This document shows positions 36,125 through 36,222 of a stretch of DNA of 36,222 nt, piece by piece. The notes below the pieces were generated by a model. The model was not told the DNA's origin and did no database searches. It saw nothing but the letters and a program-made list of their open reading frames with translations. The translations under genes were made by a program, and so were the position numbers. Origin of the DNA: Acidobacteriaceae bacterium (lineage in GTDB: Bacteria; Acidobacteriota; Terriglobia; Terriglobales; Acidobacteriaceae). Each line of letters starts with the position of its first letter. Positions within the stretch are counted from its first letter, which is position 1. The stretch covers positions 1-36,222 of the forward strand of contig JASHOC010000287.1 of the NCBI GenBank assembly GCA_030041305.1, written 5' to 3'.

Positions 36125-36222
36125 GTGACCAACTTACGCAGGCGGATGCTGGAAGAGCTCCAGCGGCGCAACTATTCACCGGCCACGATCCGTGGCTATT
36201 TACTTGCCGTTGAGCAGTTTGC
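36125..36222 (+). CDS. Tyrosine recombinase/integrase, N-terminal fragment cut by the window edge
   Basis: 32 codons are visible from GTG 36125, with AAGGAG (36113-36118) 6 bases upstream. [20 protein letters not shown] followed by [12 protein letters not shown] is the typical start of the SAM-like N-terminal DNA-binding domain of XerC/D-type phage-integrase family recombinases, often found beside IS91-like or integron-type elements. The catalytic domain lies outside the window. Together with the pilin remnant and repeat array it marks this end as mobile DNA. Confidence 0.7.
   Translation, partial: MTNLRRRMLEELQRRNYSPATIRGYLLAVEQF

Overview
The window is a high-G+C (about 60% by eye) stretch of a Gram-negative bacterial chromosome. 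A soil Acidobacteriota (Terriglobia-like) host is my best inference. It rests on the S46 dipeptidyl peptidase, a PerR-KatG pair, a fused cellulose synthase BcsAB with an outer-membrane BcsC, small exported proteins with Ig-like or glycine-rich regions, a stand-alone STAS protein, and a large ABC/GH30 glycan locus. There is no rRNA or tRNA to confirm it.

Layout. 3-1220: 3' part of an S46 (DPP7-type) peptidase. 1370-4160: perR-katG peroxide defence operon with a PerR-box-like site over the perR promoter. 4344-5848 (minus): dgoK-dgoA, the last two steps of D-galactonate catabolism. 6195-6557: small secreted protein. 6913-17266: cellulose module, with bcsZ (GH8) divergent from a bcsAB fusion and bcsC; the PilZ region of BcsA has lost most c-di-GMP-binding residues. 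17811-18791: exported glycine-rich protein. 19221-20102: ROK sugar kinase with a TTG start coupled to a mini-ORF.

20285-34174 (all minus): a large glycan-uptake locus. In transcription order it has a secreted GH30, a Tat-exported family-5 solute-binding protein, two permeases, two ATPases, a 109-bp repeat, a cytoplasmic GH30, two tandem sugar isomerase/epimerase-like proteins, a YghZ-type aldo/keto reductase and a heparinase II/III-like lyase. The genes overlap or nearly touch within each half. The order suggests cleavage outside, import of oligosaccharides by an oligopeptide-type ABC transporter, then cleavage and sugar conversion inside. This is the most system-like part of the window and its substrate is unknown.

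35056-36222: a mosaic mobile-DNA region. A STAS gene and a TrbC/VirB2 pilin gene are joined tail to tail with both 3' ends lost. They are followed by a four-unit array of about 22 bp and the start of a tyrosine recombinase running off the edge.

Three copies of a 109-bp palindromic repeat (14-bp terminal inverted repeats, internal hairpin, TA at both edges) are scattered at 5952, 17318 and 26371; two are identical. They look like a MITE-type non-autonomous element.
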